A DNA stretch of 64,000 nucleotides from Agaribacillus aureus (GTDB lineage Bacteria; Bacteroidota; Bacteroidia; Cytophagales; Cyclobacteriaceae): NCBI GenBank assembly GCA_030442055.1, contig JAUJEB010000001.1:1922001-1986000 (forward strand). The letters are read 5' to 3'. Below, one piece after another: positions 18,678 through 26,790 of this stretch. The position numbers and the translations under genes were made by a program. The notes beneath the pieces are model-generated. The model was not told the DNA's origin. It searched no databases and was given only the letters and a program-made list of their open reading frames with translations. Within the stretch, counting starts at the first letter, position 1. Each line of letters starts with the position of its first letter.

Positions 18678-19748
18678 TTAGTTAAACATGATTTTTATTT
18701 TATCTCCATCTATCTCAAATTTAAAGTCAGAGGAGAAGCTTAAATTTCGAAGAATGTATTCGAGTGATCGGTTTTGAAACTCTCCGGAATATCGTTGATT
18801 TCTTTGCTGCGGATCCTGATAGATTACCTCAAATTCCACCTGATAACTTTTCTCAAGTTTTTTAATGACCTGTTGAAAGGGCACATTTTTGAAATAAATA
18901 ATGCCATCTTTCCAACCAACAACCTCTTTTACATCGAAAGGATTTAATTGCTGCCCTCCAGGGCTCAGCGACAGTTTTTCTCCGGGTTTCAGGATCACCT
19001 GCTCTTCTTCAGCAAGGTAGACACTGCGCTCTGAGCGGTACATATCCTCCGCTCTACCGACAATGACACTTCCCTCCACCAATGCAATCTCCACCTTTCC
19101 CCCGGCGCCAGGCTCCGTATTAACATTAAAGGAGGTGCCTAAAGCAGTCGTGCTAATACCGTCCGAAATAACAGTAAAAGGACGACTTTTATCTTTTTCA
19201 ATCACAAAAAAGGCCTCACCCTCCAGGGTTACGGTTCTGCGATCGGGATCAAAGTTTCTAAGGTATCTTATTTTGCTTCCGGCATTCAAAATAACTTCAC
19301 TTCCATCCGTCAGCCTAACCATTAGTCTCTCAGAGGGGGAAGTAGACTTCACTACATAGTCATTTTGATTTAATGCCTGTTCCTGTGATTTTAAAAAATC
19401 TGTTTGCATCACAAAAAGAATGGATACGGCCATCAGGACTGAGATCCCGGCCGCTATTTTCAGCCAAAAAGGGAATGGAGATGAGTTCCCGGAGCCCTCT
19501 GTCAAAGGTCTTGGGTTTTCCTCTGCTTTTGGGCGGGACCCGTAGATATCATGGGTAATCTTATCAAATAATGCCTTAGAATCCCAGTTCGTTTCCTTTT
19601 GGGCGTTTTCGGGATCATTAAAATACACCTTCAAACTTTCTGCTATTTCATCGGATAACTCTCCCGAATAATACCACATTACAATCTTATCCACCTCCGC
19701 CGGTGAGCAATTACCATTAAAAAATCTTTCCAGCAATTTTTTGTCCAT
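18678..19748 (-). CDS. FecR-family anti-sigma factor
   Basis: A 356-residue inner-membrane signal transducer. The N-terminal about 1-85 is a cytoplasmic helical sigma-binding part (LLERFFNGNCSPAEVDKIV), about 95-118 is a single membrane span, about 125-225 is the periplasmic FecR domain (TLEGEAFFVIEKDKSRPFTV), and the C-terminal about 275-350 is an STN-like domain (YFKNVPFQQVIKKLEKSY). Family knowledge: it holds the ECF sigma factor until the STN domain of a substrate-loaded SusC touches it. It lies upstream of and codirectional with that susC, but the sigma gene is divergent rather than cotranscribed. A promoter-like motif sits 45 bp before its start. Confidence 0.93.
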   Translation of the reverse strand: MDKKLLERFFNGNCSPAEVDKIVMWYYSGELSDEIAESLKVYFNDPENAQKETNWDSKALFDKITHDIYGSRPKAEENPRPLTEGSGNSSPFPFWLKIAAGISVLMAVSILFVMQTDFLKSQEQALNQNDYVVKSTSPSERLMVRLTDGSEVILNAGSKIRYLRNFDPDRRTVTLEGEAFFVIEKDKSRPFTVISDGISTTALGTSFNVNTEPGAGGKVEIALVEGSVIVGRAEDMYRSERSVYLAEEEQVILKPGEKLSLSPGGQQLNPFDVKEVVGWKDGIIYFKNVPFQQVIKKLEKSYQVEFEVIYQDPQQRNQRYSGEFQNRSLEYILRNLSFSSDFKFEIDGDKIKIMFN

Positions 19749-20115
19749 TAGTACTACTTTATTTAAGTATTTTTTGGCTTAAACCTCTGTCTTTACCCTA
19801 TATATCCGATTTATCATGCATTTACTTAAATAATTTAAAAAAATAAGTTGATGGTCCCGAAATTGGCGGGCTGAAAGTAATATCAGGGTGATAATTCTTT
19901 AAATTCAAAAAATAATATCTTAAGTTTGATTATTAGCAAGAGAATATTTTATAACTGATTGAATATTGCGGAGAAATAATTTTTCCACGGGGAGAAGGCA
20001 AAACACAGCCTGCAACACCGCTAATACGCCGGTCTCCATGGAGCAAATTTTAAGGCCATTTTACCCAAAACGTGAAACCATTAAGTATTGAGGGTCAATT
20101 AGTTAATAATGCAAT
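19749..20115. other. Divergent regulatory region between fecR and the ECF sigma gene
   Basis: 367 bp without a gene. It must hold the promoters of fecR (minus) and of the sigma factor (plus). The only distinctive element is the repeated motif at 19793-19845, listed separately. The rest is AT-rich with no recognised operator. Confidence 0.6.
19793..19845 (-). promoter_or_regulatory. Promoter-like motif, copy 1 (before fecR)
   Basis: Read on the minus strand, TTATTTAAGTAAAT is followed after about 14 bp by GGATATATAGGGTAA, ending 44 bp before the fecR ATG. A second copy with both blocks conserved and a different spacer lies at 23212-23264. Two conserved blocks with a variable spacer is what a sigma-factor recognition site looks like; assignment to the adjacent ECF sigma factor is inference. 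Confidence 0.5.
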
Positions 20116-20709
20116 ATGATAAACGGCAAAACACCCGATACCGAATTAACCAAATTGCTTAAAGGCGGTTCTTATGCAGCTTTTGAAATGCTGTACCAAA
20201 GGTATAGTAAGGGGGTTTACCTGACAGCAAAAAAGTTTCATCTGTCCCATGAAAATGCGGAGAATATCGTTCAGGATGTTTTTTTAAAGGTTTGGGAGAA
20301 AAAAGAAAATATAAAAACAGAGCATTCTTTTTTTGCCTACCTTTTTACGATAGCAAAAAATGCAATTTTTAAAGAATCCAGGAAAAAAATATTTGTTACC
20401 CTGAAAGAGGATTATCAATTGGAAAACCAGTTGATTGTATCCGGTCAAGCCGAGCACAAATTGCTAAAGGAGGATTTTAGAGGTCAGTACCAGGAAGCCA
20501 TTCGCAAACTAACGCCCATTAAGAGGAAGGTATTTATCCTTCGATTTCACCTGGGATTAAACAATCAGGAAGTAGCAGACCGGTTGGGACTGTCAAAAAG
20601 AACAGTGGAAAGCCATATACATCAACTAAAATCGACCATTCGCGAACGCCTGGGAAAGGAATATCACTCTATTTATATGTTCCTGATCCTGTCCTTTTTT
20701 AGTCAGTAA
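20116..20709 (+). CDS. ECF sigma-70 factor (Bacteroidetes FecI-like)
   Basis: A 197-residue sigma factor with region 2 at about 20-90 (YQRYSKGVYLTAKKFHLS, then ENIVQDVFLKVWEKK) and region 4 at about 120-175 (KLTPIKRKVFILRFHLGLNN, with the helix-turn-helix NQEVADRLGLSKRTVESHIH). The short hydrophobic tail MFLILSFFS is seen in many members of this Bacteroides expansion group. It directs RNA polymerase to the susC locus when FecR releases it. It is encoded divergently from fecR, 367 bp away, which is less common than the usual sigma-fecR-susC-susD order. An intrinsic terminator follows. Confidence 0.94.
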   Translation: MINGKTPDTELTKLLKGGSYAAFEMLYQRYSKGVYLTAKKFHLSHENAENIVQDVFLKVWEKKENIKTEHSFFAYLFTIAKNAIFKESRKKIFVTLKEDYQLENQLIVSGQAEHKLLKEDFRGQYQEAIRKLTPIKRKVFILRFHLGLNNQEVADRLGLSKRTVESHIHQLKSTIRERLGKEYHSIYMFLILSFFSQ

Positions 20710-20736
20710 GACATGATAGGTTATACGGGTTTAAAG

Positions 20737-20754
20737 ACGATTACCATCGTTTTT
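20737..20754 (+). terminator. Intrinsic terminator after the ECF sigma gene
   Basis: ACGAT, loop TACC, ATCGT, then TTTT, 27 bp after the stop codon, with a matching A-run before the stem so that it may act on both strands. The convergent gene ends at 20776. Confidence 0.65.
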
Positions 20755-20775
20755 GTAAGCTCCGGCTCCATGGCA

Positions 20776-21846
20776 TCATCTGCTGCTCTCGTCACTAAAT
20801 AAGGCCTCATTAAGTTTGTAAGACAGCAGGTAATGATCATTTAATGCAACCAAAGTATGATCTGAAACCAGGAAACTGTTTATTTTCTTCTCCATGTGAT
20901 CGGGAATATAAAAACTGAATTTATACCTACCCTCCTGCAAATTATAAACATCAATAACAGCAGACCGGTCAAATATCCGCCTGTCCTCATTTCCGGCCAA
21001 AAGATTGGAATTAATAAACAACCAATTTCCGAAAACACTGCACTTTTTGTTTACCACCAGGGGCGGTGCCGCCATGGTCAGGGTATTGCTCGATGTGACA
21101 TTGGCAACTTTGATCTGCGCCTTGCTGATTGTATCGATGGTGTTGGCCTTGTATAACAAATTCAAACTGGTATCTATACACATAAATTGGTTGCGGTAGA
21201 AATACACGTATACCAGTTTTGCTAAATGCTTGTTGTAAATCAACATCCCGTCGGTGCAGAATATTCCGTTAACTTGCTTTTCCAGCAGATTGTCGGCGTA
21301 TTTAAGCTGCGATGGCGATACTGTTTTTTTTGCCAGTACATTTTTATAAAACTGTGTGCCCATCGCCCGAAGGATGAAGGATTTATGGGCCACCGGTATC
21401 GCTTCTATAAAGTAGGTGCTATCAAAGGTACAACGGCTGGCATGCCAATCACCCACCTTGCCGCTGTAAATAAAGGGCATTGTGCCATCCATTAAATAGA
21501 AATCAGGAGAATCCACTTTTACCAATATCGATTTGAAGGCTATATTTTCCACTTCCAACTGCACATGTTGGGTACCTTTCAATGAGGTATTTGCCATTAA
21601 CAGGTGAGTTGGCGCGGTATTATTACCCAGGTAAATATGATTTGAAGCTACCCCGGCGAAGTAATATGAGTTGTACCTGATATCCAATGTATCAGCTGGC
21701 ACGATCGCGTTGGCATAAAATATCCGGTTGAAGCTGTTGTGCTGATACCTGCGATCATGTGTTGTTGAATTTATGAATAGCATATAAACGGCTATTAAGC
21801 TAAAAAATAACACGGTTATGGTTAGGATAATGACATTTCGTTTCAT
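20776..21846 (-). CDS. Membrane-anchored extracytoplasmic protein of unknown function (MauE/peptide cluster)
   Basis: A 356-residue protein with one N-terminal membrane span (residues about 5-25) and a long exported part rich in beta-prone, aromatic stretches such as VYVYFYRNQFMCIDTS and YKFSFYIPDH. The pattern of regularly spaced repeats suggests a beta-propeller-like fold, but no family is recognised and no catalytic motif is seen. It is the last gene of a three-gene minus-strand set, after a MauE/DoxX membrane protein and a small cysteine-rich peptide. A strong hairpin separates it from the peptide gene. It may receive, sense or bind the peptide; this is inference from order only. Confidence 0.6.
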   Translation of the reverse strand: MKRNVIILTITVLFFSLIAVYMLFINSTTHDRRYQHNSFNRIFYANAIVPADTLDIRYNSYYFAGVASNHIYLGNNTAPTHLLMANTSLKGTQHVQLEVENIAFKSILVKVDSPDFYLMDGTMPFIYSGKVGDWHASRCTFDSTYFIEAIPVAHKSFILRAMGTQFYKNVLAKKTVSPSQLKYADNLLEKQVNGIFCTDGMLIYNKHLAKLVYVYFYRNQFMCIDTSLNLLYKANTIDTISKAQIKVANVTSSNTLTMAAPPLVVNKKCSVFGNWLFINSNLLAGNEDRRIFDRSAVIDVYNLQEGRYKFSFYIPDHMEKKINSFLVSDHTLVALNDHYLLSYKLNEALFSDESSR

Positions 21847-21882
21847 GTAATTGGTAGTTAAAAAATTGGCTTGTCCGGAAGA

Positions 21883-21912
21883 AGAAGTTGGCGCTGTATA
21901 GCACCAACTTCT
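21883..21912 (-). promoter_or_regulatory. 13-bp stem-loop between the peptide gene and its downstream gene
   Basis: In the minus-strand RNA, AGAAGUUGGUGCU pairs with AGCGCCAACUUCU around an AUAC loop. The one non-Watson-Crick position is a G-U pair in this RNA but a C-A mismatch in the plus-strand RNA, which supports function in the minus-strand transcript. It is probably an attenuator or RNA-stability element that makes the peptide exceed the protein downstream. Confidence 0.6.
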
Positions 21913-21931
21913 AAAAAAAGGTTAACCCGTA

Positions 21932-22204
21932 TTAAGGAGTTGGCGTCCATAATATAGTCTGACATCCACCCCCCAGGGTAGCATCAAACGCGGGGAAGGC
22001 GCCTCCAGCTACCGAGCATCTGGCCCAAAATGGATTAAGTACCGGCGTACAATTATCCTGGTCAGTCATGTCTGTTTTGCATACATTGATTTGCTGGGTA
22101 TACGTGGCAATGATTTTACCACTAGAGGCCGCGCTGGAAATAAAGGCCGTTCCAAAAGCCAAGGCAAAGGCCGAAACGGCGAGCATACTTTTTAAAGATT
22201 TCAT
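21932..22204 (-). CDS. Small exported four-cysteine peptide (DUF6520-like)
   Basis: The frame opens at 22291, but the ATG at 22204 starts a clear signal peptide (MKSLKSMLAVSAFALAFGTA), giving a 90-residue precursor. After a cleavage site near residue 26 the mature part is about 64 residues with cysteines at 42, 52, 63 and 81 and a Gly-rich patch (TLGGGC). This matches the general layout of the small DUF6520 peptides of Bacteroidetes. The neighbouring MauE/DoxX protein belongs to a family linked to disulfide or quinone chemistry, so the four cysteines may form two disulfides with its help. The function is unknown. Confidence 0.7.
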   Translation of the reverse strand: MKSLKSMLAVSAFALAFGTAFISSAASSGKIIATYTQQINVCKTDMTDQDNCTPVLNPFWARCSVAGGAFPAFDATLGGGCQTILWTPTP

Positions 22205-22389
22205 AATTTTAAGTTTGATTAAATGGCCTACTCTGTTTGCAGGTTTTCGGTTTCCCCTGATCTTATTGCAATAAAATATCTTTGATAGCAAACGATTTGC
22301 TTTCCTGAGAGCTGATCCTGATGAATTCAGAAACAGACTTAAATACTTTTGACAGACTGGTGTTTTCTTTCCTTCCCGGACGAATCCGG

Positions 22390-22824
22390 TTAATCCCTTA
22401 CCACCTGATTATTTCTCTGAAGCGGTGTGTGCAGGATGATGCCAATCAAAGCCAACACCACAAACCCGATGTTAAATATCAAGTGTTGTGTCCAGCCCAT
22501 ACTATCCAGTACGCCACCGCAAGCGCAAGGAATCTTTTCGCTGAACTGTAAAATAGCAACGATGTAAGCCGTAAACATCACCATCAGGCTGAAGGCCATA
22601 TACAAGCCAATCGAGCGGAAACGCGGAAAAGCCAACATACCCGCAATTAGCAATTCGGCAGCCGGAATGACCCATGCCACAAGCTCGGCGAACTTGGTTA
22701 AAAGTGGTGACTGGCCAATTTGTACGATGAATTTCTCGACATCCATCAATTTCATCACGGCCGCATAGGTGAACAGAAAAATGAATAGGAAACAGATAAT
22801 TTCGAGGGTAATCTTTTTTTTCAT
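22390..22824 (-). CDS. MauE/DoxX-type redox-associated membrane protein
   Basis: A 144-residue protein with four membrane helices (about 8-28, 46-66, 72-92, 112-136). The motif PCACGG near 98-103 provides a cysteine pair facing the periplasm between helices 3 and 4, as in MauE-type proteins needed for disulfide formation in methylamine dehydrogenase. It is first in the cluster, 185 bp before the cysteine peptide, so an oxidoreductase or quinone-coupled role for that peptide is a reasonable inference. The assignment to the DoxX-like superfamily is by topology and this motif. Confidence 0.75.
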   Translation of the reverse strand: MKKKITLEIICFLFIFLFTYAAVMKLMDVEKFIVQIGQSPLLTKFAELVAWVIPAAELLIAGMLAFPRFRSIGLYMAFSLMVMFTAYIVAILQFSEKIPCACGGVLDSMGWTQHLIFNIGFVVLALIGIILHTPLQRNNQVVRD

Positions 22825-23707
22825 GGTTAAACTGGTTAATCGGTTGATTCATTTTCATCGGTACCTCCACTCACACCAGTGCCTGGCTTTAAAACCAAAT
22901 CATTGGAGAGTGTGGTTTTAGCAGAGAAGATGGCCTGAAAATTATCTATGCCAACCTTTCTCTTATTCCTTTGAATTCGAATAATCTGTTTGCCTTGTCC
23001 GTTACTTGTAACGGCGGGTTATTGGTCTGTTTTCTTTCCTTCTGGTCATCCATAGCTAATAATTCCTTACCCGGCGATAGGAAATAACGCCTTAAAAATC
23101 AATCTAGACAGTTTTTACGCTCATTAGCCGGACTGTTTACAACCTCTTCCCAATAATTTTTATTCGTTCTCCCTTTTTATTTTTAGCGAATAGCGGCATC
23201 TCCCGATATCCTTACCCTATATATCCCGATCATGTCGTATTTACTTAAATAAATAAAAAAAATGTACGAATTATTTTGAGGTAGCACCTTGCCATTCGCC
23301 TCGGTCCATCGTTATTGAAGCCAATAATCTTCTCTATTATTTGAAATGCCAACCCCCATCCCGCCTAAATTTAAAAAATATTTGGCAGCATTTGGTAATG
23401 AACGTAGCTGGAATAAAGATCAAAATACTTCCTACGCTAATGTTGACAGCATATGGGCTTACATTTGATGAGCAGGGTTGGCCATTATTTTGCCATCACT
23501 AAAGGCAGAAAAACGGAATTTTTATTTGTCGGTTTAGCCTATCTGATTTTGATGGTTTTTTTTTAAGCTTTAAATTGGCATTTGAATAAGTAAGACTTCA
23601 GGTACTATTAAAATAAGCAGGCACCTCTAAGGGTTACTCTCAAAGATGCCTCGTTGGAATAGTTGAAGTTGTGTGTATTGTGTAGATAAAAAATAACTTC
23701 GACATTT
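22825..23707. other. Long intergenic region with promoter-like motif copy 2 and two very short frames
   Basis: 883 bp between the MauE-like gene (minus) and the fucose genes (plus). It holds motif copy 2 (23212-23264), a 35-codon minus frame at 22946-23053 preceded by AAGGA, a 40-codon plus frame at 23346-23468, and a small stem-loop (arms 23619-23626 and 23644-23651). Neither short frame resembles a known protein, and they are not called as genes. The promoters for both flanking operons must lie here. Confidence 0.5.
23212..23264 (-). promoter_or_regulatory. Promoter-like motif, copy 2 (upstream of the MauE/peptide cluster)
   Basis: The minus strand reads TTATTTAAGTAAAT, about 14 bp, then GGGATATATAGGGTAA, nearly identical to the motif before fecR. 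It lies 388 bp before the MauE-like ATG, leaving a long leader or an unrecognised small gene between them. Confidence 0.45.
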
Positions 23708-24721
23708 ATGAAATACATTGTTTGTGAGGAGCCCGGAAAATTTTTGTTAAAGGAAAAGGCCGAACCTTACGCAAAACCTGGTGAGGCACTCGTAAGGATC
23801 AGAAAAGTGGGGATCTGCGGCACCGATTTGCATGCTTATGCCGGCAATCAGGCGTTTTTTACTTATCCGAGAATTTTAGGTCACGAGTTGGCCGCCGAGG
23901 TATTGGAGGTAAACGATGACAATGCCGGAATAACAGCTGGGGAACAGGTAATTGTCATGCCTTATTTAAGTTGTGGTCGATGTGTAGCCTGCCGTCACGG
24001 AAAAACAAACTGTTGTACCAATCTTCAGGTTTTAGGGATACATACCGATGGAGGCATGCAGGAAATAGTATCTTTACCAACCCATATTTTGATTCCAGCC
24101 CCCAAGCTAAGCTTCGAGGAAATGGCGATTGTAGAACCCCTGGCCATTGGAGGCCACGCGGTCAGAAGAGCCCAGTTATCCGCTGATGAAACCATAGTGG
24201 TAATTGGCTGCGGCCCTATTGGTCTGGGGCTAATGAAACTGGCACAGCTGGCAGGGGCCAAGGTAATAGCCATTGACGTTAACGACGAAAGACTGGCCTA
24301 TGCCAAAGCGAAAATTGGCGTAGATATGATCGTAAATGCCACAAATGAACCTGTAGCAGAGGTAAAAAGGCTTACAGACGGCGATATGGCGACGGCGGTT
24401 TTTGATGCCACCGGACATAAGGGCGCCCTGGAATCGGGAATTAACTATATGTCACACGGAGGCCGTTATGTATTAGTCGGATTATCAAAAGGTGATTTGA
24501 ATTTCAACCATCCGGCTATTCATGCTAAAGAAACTACTTTAATGTGCAGTCGTAATGCTACATTTGAAGACTTCAGACATGTGATCAATGTACTGGAAAC
24601 AGGCCGCTTTCCCACCGGATCTTTCATTACCCACCAGGTTCCGTTTACAGACATGATCTCAAATTTTGACAGCTGGACAAATCCTGCAACAGGCGTCATT
24701 AAAGCCATGGTAGATTTTTAA
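23708..24721 (+). CDS. Zinc-dependent sugar dehydrogenase, probably L-fucose dehydrogenase
   Basis: A 337-residue medium-chain dehydrogenase. Catalytic zinc ligands are Cys37 (GICGTDLHAY) and His59-Glu60 (GHE). The structural zinc loop has Cys89, Cys92, Cys95 and Cys103, and the nucleotide site is GCGPIGLG near 169-176. The family oxidises polyols and sugars with NAD(P). A sugar lactonase gene begins 32 bp downstream, followed by a mutarotase, so the likely reaction is L-fucose to L-fuconolactone in the cytoplasm; L-galactose or L-rhamnose remain possible. Fuconate dehydratase and the later steps are not in this window. Confidence 0.8.
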   Translation: MKYIVCEEPGKFLLKEKAEPYAKPGEALVRIRKVGICGTDLHAYAGNQAFFTYPRILGHELAAEVLEVNDDNAGITAGEQVIVMPYLSCGRCVACRHGKTNCCTNLQVLGIHTDGGMQEIVSLPTHILIPAPKLSFEEMAIVEPLAIGGHAVRRAQLSADETIVVIGCGPIGLGLMKLAQLAGAKVIAIDVNDERLAYAKAKIGVDMIVNATNEPVAEVKRLTDGDMATAVFDATGHKGALESGINYMSHGGRYVLVGLSKGDLNFNHPAIHAKETTLMCSRNATFEDFRHVINVLETGRFPTGSFITHQVPFTDMISNFDSWTNPATGVIKAMVDF

Positions 24722-24753
24722 ACAAAACACAAATCTGTATAAATTATAATTCG

Positions 24754-25584
24754 ATGATAATAGACTCACATCAACATTTTTGGAAATATGACCCGCAAAA
24801 ACACAGCTGGATCAACGACAAAATGTCACGGCTTAAACAGGATTTCCTACCGACTCATTTGCAAAAAGAATTTAATGCCAACGGCGTTTCCGGATGTATA
24901 GCGGTCCAGGCGGATCAATCCGAAGCGGAAACCGAATTCCTGCTGTCGCTTGCCGATCAAAATTCATTCATTAAGGGAGTAGTGGGTTGGGTTGATCTGA
25001 GAAGTGAGCAGGTGGAAGAAAGGCTGTCTCACTTTGCCAAGTTCCCAAAACTGGTTGGATTTCGCCATGTAGTGCAGGACGAGCCCGACAACAATTTTGT
25101 GTTGAGGGAAGAATTTAAAAGAGGTGTGAGCCTGCTTTCGAGGTATGGATTGACCTATGACATATTAATCTATCCAACACAAATGCCAGCCGCCAATAAA
25201 ATCGTGGAAGCCTTCCCGGATCAAAAATTTGTAATTGATCACCTGGCTAAACCCTACATCAAAAAAGGCACCATAGAACCCTGGAAAACCGAATTAAAAT
25301 CCCTGGCCGCGAAAGATAACGTTTATTGCAAAGTTTCGGGCATGGTTACCGAAGCTGACTGGCAAAATTGGCAGTATGATGATTTTGTCCCCTATCTGGA
25401 CGCTACCTTCGAATTCTTTGGGGCTGACAGGATAATGTTTGGCTCTGACTGGCCTGTATGTTTGCTGGCAGGTGAATATTCAGAAGTAAAATCCATCATT
25501 GAAAAATATATCGCCGCCTTAAGTGAGGATGAAAAGTCAAAGATCATGGGGCGTACAGCACAAGTATTTTACGGTATCAGCTAA
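24754..25584 (+). CDS. Amidohydrolase-family sugar lactonase, probably L-fuconolactonase
   Basis: A 276-residue amidohydrolase-2 TIM-barrel protein. Metal and catalytic residues are visible as SHQHFW (His6, His8), GFRHV, FVIDHLAKP and the late Asp in FGSDWPVC. The relatives are L-fucono-1,5-lactonase and L-rhamnono-lactonase. It would open the lactone made by the dehydrogenase encoded 32 bp upstream. The gene order dehydrogenase-lactonase-mutarotase supports oxidative deoxysugar catabolism. A stem-loop follows the stop codon. Confidence 0.85.
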   Translation: MIIDSHQHFWKYDPQKHSWINDKMSRLKQDFLPTHLQKEFNANGVSGCIAVQADQSEAETEFLLSLADQNSFIKGVVGWVDLRSEQVEERLSHFAKFPKLVGFRHVVQDEPDNNFVLREEFKRGVSLLSRYGLTYDILIYPTQMPAANKIVEAFPDQKFVIDHLAKPYIKKGTIEPWKTELKSLAAKDNVYCKVSGMVTEADWQNWQYDDFVPYLDATFEFFGADRIMFGSDWPVCLLAGEYSEVKSIIEKYIAALSEDEKSKIMGRTAQVFYGIS

Positions 25585-25610
25585 AAGTGAAAACAGGTCG
25601 TAATATGCCA

Positions 25611-25633
25611 GGCTTTTGTTATTGACAAAAGCC
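25611..25633 (+). terminator. Hairpin between the lactonase and mutarotase genes
   Basis: GGCTTTTGT, loop TATTG, ACAAAAGCC gives a perfect 9-bp stem 27 bp after the lactonase stop. No T-run follows, so an attenuating or processing hairpin is as likely as a terminator. Confidence 0.45.
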
Positions 25634-25691
25634 GGTCTCTCTGATGGCTGAAAAATTCATTGTATCGAAGTAATCTAAAAATATAGTTAAT

Positions 25692-26033
25692 ATGAGTATT
25701 AAAAAACATTATCTGGCCCTCGATTTACAGGATGATCCGGAGCTTATAGCACAATACAAAGAATATCATGCCCCTGGCAATGTGTGGCCAGAGGTACTCC
25801 AAAGCCTCAGGGATTCAGGGGTCGTGGATATGGAAATTCACCTTACCGGCAACAGGTTATTTATGGTTCTTGAAGTAGATGATACCTTTGACATGGAGCG
25901 AAAGGCACGAATGGATGCTGACAATCACAAGGTACAGGAATGGGAGGAACTGATGATGAAATTTCAAAAATTGTTACCCTGGGCGCAGGATGGCCAAAAA
26001 TGGGTGCCCATGGAGCGGGTCTTTAAATTATAA
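25692..26033 (+). CDS. L-rhamnose/L-fucose mutarotase family protein
   Basis: A 113-residue protein of the RhaM-type family (about 104-115 residues is normal). The N-terminal HYLALDLQDDPELIAQYKEY, then WPEVLQSLRDSGVVDMEIH and the late DNHKVQEWEELM match the ferredoxin-like mutarotase fold. The enzyme interconverts alpha and beta anomers so that the sugar is presented in the form the dehydrogenase uses. Its place after the dehydrogenase and lactonase favours L-fucose. It is separated from them by 107 bp containing a hairpin, so it may be expressed at a different level. Confidence 0.85.
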   Translation: MSIKKHYLALDLQDDPELIAQYKEYHAPGNVWPEVLQSLRDSGVVDMEIHLTGNRLFMVLEVDDTFDMERKARMDADNHKVQEWEELMMKFQKLLPWAQDGQKWVPMERVFKL

Positions 26034-26180
26034 ATATGAACTCAATCCAGGAATGTACAAAATTACTGGTTAATGTCGCTGGATGGGGGGTTATCTATTA
26101 TTAGCCCTGCCACCAAAACATACGAATGGCGCCAGTCTATAAAATTGGACTAATGTAAAAAACATCCCCATCCCCCAATC

Positions 26181-26336
26181 AAATCCCCTCCTGGGAGGGG
26201 TCAGGGGTGGGTGGGTTGTGCAGTTATCCCTTAGCGATGAACCACCTGGCCAATGACATCAACTCACCCCTTCCGCCCACACTGCTCCAGCTAAGCTGCT
26301 TATTCCCGCAAGGGCACCTTCCCCAGGGAAGGAGTT
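26181..26336. repeat. Palindromic repeat unit 1 (156 bp, no gene)
   Basis: Left block (26181-26212) contains the palindrome CCCCTCCTGGGAGGGG followed by AGGGGTGGG. Right block (about 26265-26336) ends in CCTTCCCCAGGGAAGGAGTT. The two outer ends are imperfect inverted copies of each other. The spacer differs from unit 3, but total length is the same 156 bp. Confidence 0.85.
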
Positions 26337-26382
26337 TTACTAAATCGAACTAATGCAAAAAAACAACATCCCCTTCCTCAAA

Positions 26383-26790
26383 TCAAATCCCCTCCCGGGA
26401 GGGGCCAGGGGTGGGTCGATGATCGTTAATCCAATCTAAAATAGTGTCCAAAACATATCCAATATCTTCTTTAACATCCAGATCATTAAATCTGAGAAAT
26501 GAAACGCCCAACGACTCTAACTTTTTTTGTCTTATTTGATCTTTTTTTACGGCCTCATCATGATCATGACTGTCCCCATCAATTTCGATGGCCAGCTGCA
26601 GATCTTTGCAATAAAAATCCACAATATAATTGTCAATAGGTCTTTGCCGATCAAAATCATACCCTAATATTTTCTTACCTTTTATTTCTGTCCAAAGTAG
26701 CACTTCAGAAAGGGTCATGTTTTGCCGTAATTTTTTAGCTAATGGTTTAAGGTGGGGACTATATGGAATTATCTTTCTCCGTTTTTTCAT
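26383..26790 (-). CDS. DUF559 (Vsr-like PD-(D/E)XK) endonuclease-domain protein inside repeat unit 2
   Basis: A 135-residue protein of the DUF559 group. LSEVLLWTEIKGKKILGYDF (28-47) and the nuclease core DNYIVDFYC...LAIEIDGDSH (53-74), with Asp and Glu-x-Asp residues, match the PD-(D/E)XK fold of very-short-patch-repair endonucleases. The last dozen residues (HRPTPGPSREGI) are encoded by the left palindromic block, and the stop codon sits at its outer edge, so gene and repeat form one unit. It is convergent with the mutarotase gene and unrelated to its neighbours. DNA binding or cutting is likely from the family; a role in moving or maintaining the repeats is inference. Confidence 0.85.
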   Translation of the reverse strand: MKKRRKIIPYSPHLKPLAKKLRQNMTLSEVLLWTEIKGKKILGYDFDRQRPIDNYIVDFYCKDLQLAIEIDGDSHDHDEAVKKDQIRQKKLESLGVSFLRFNDLDVKEDIGYVLDTILDWINDHRPTPGPSREGI

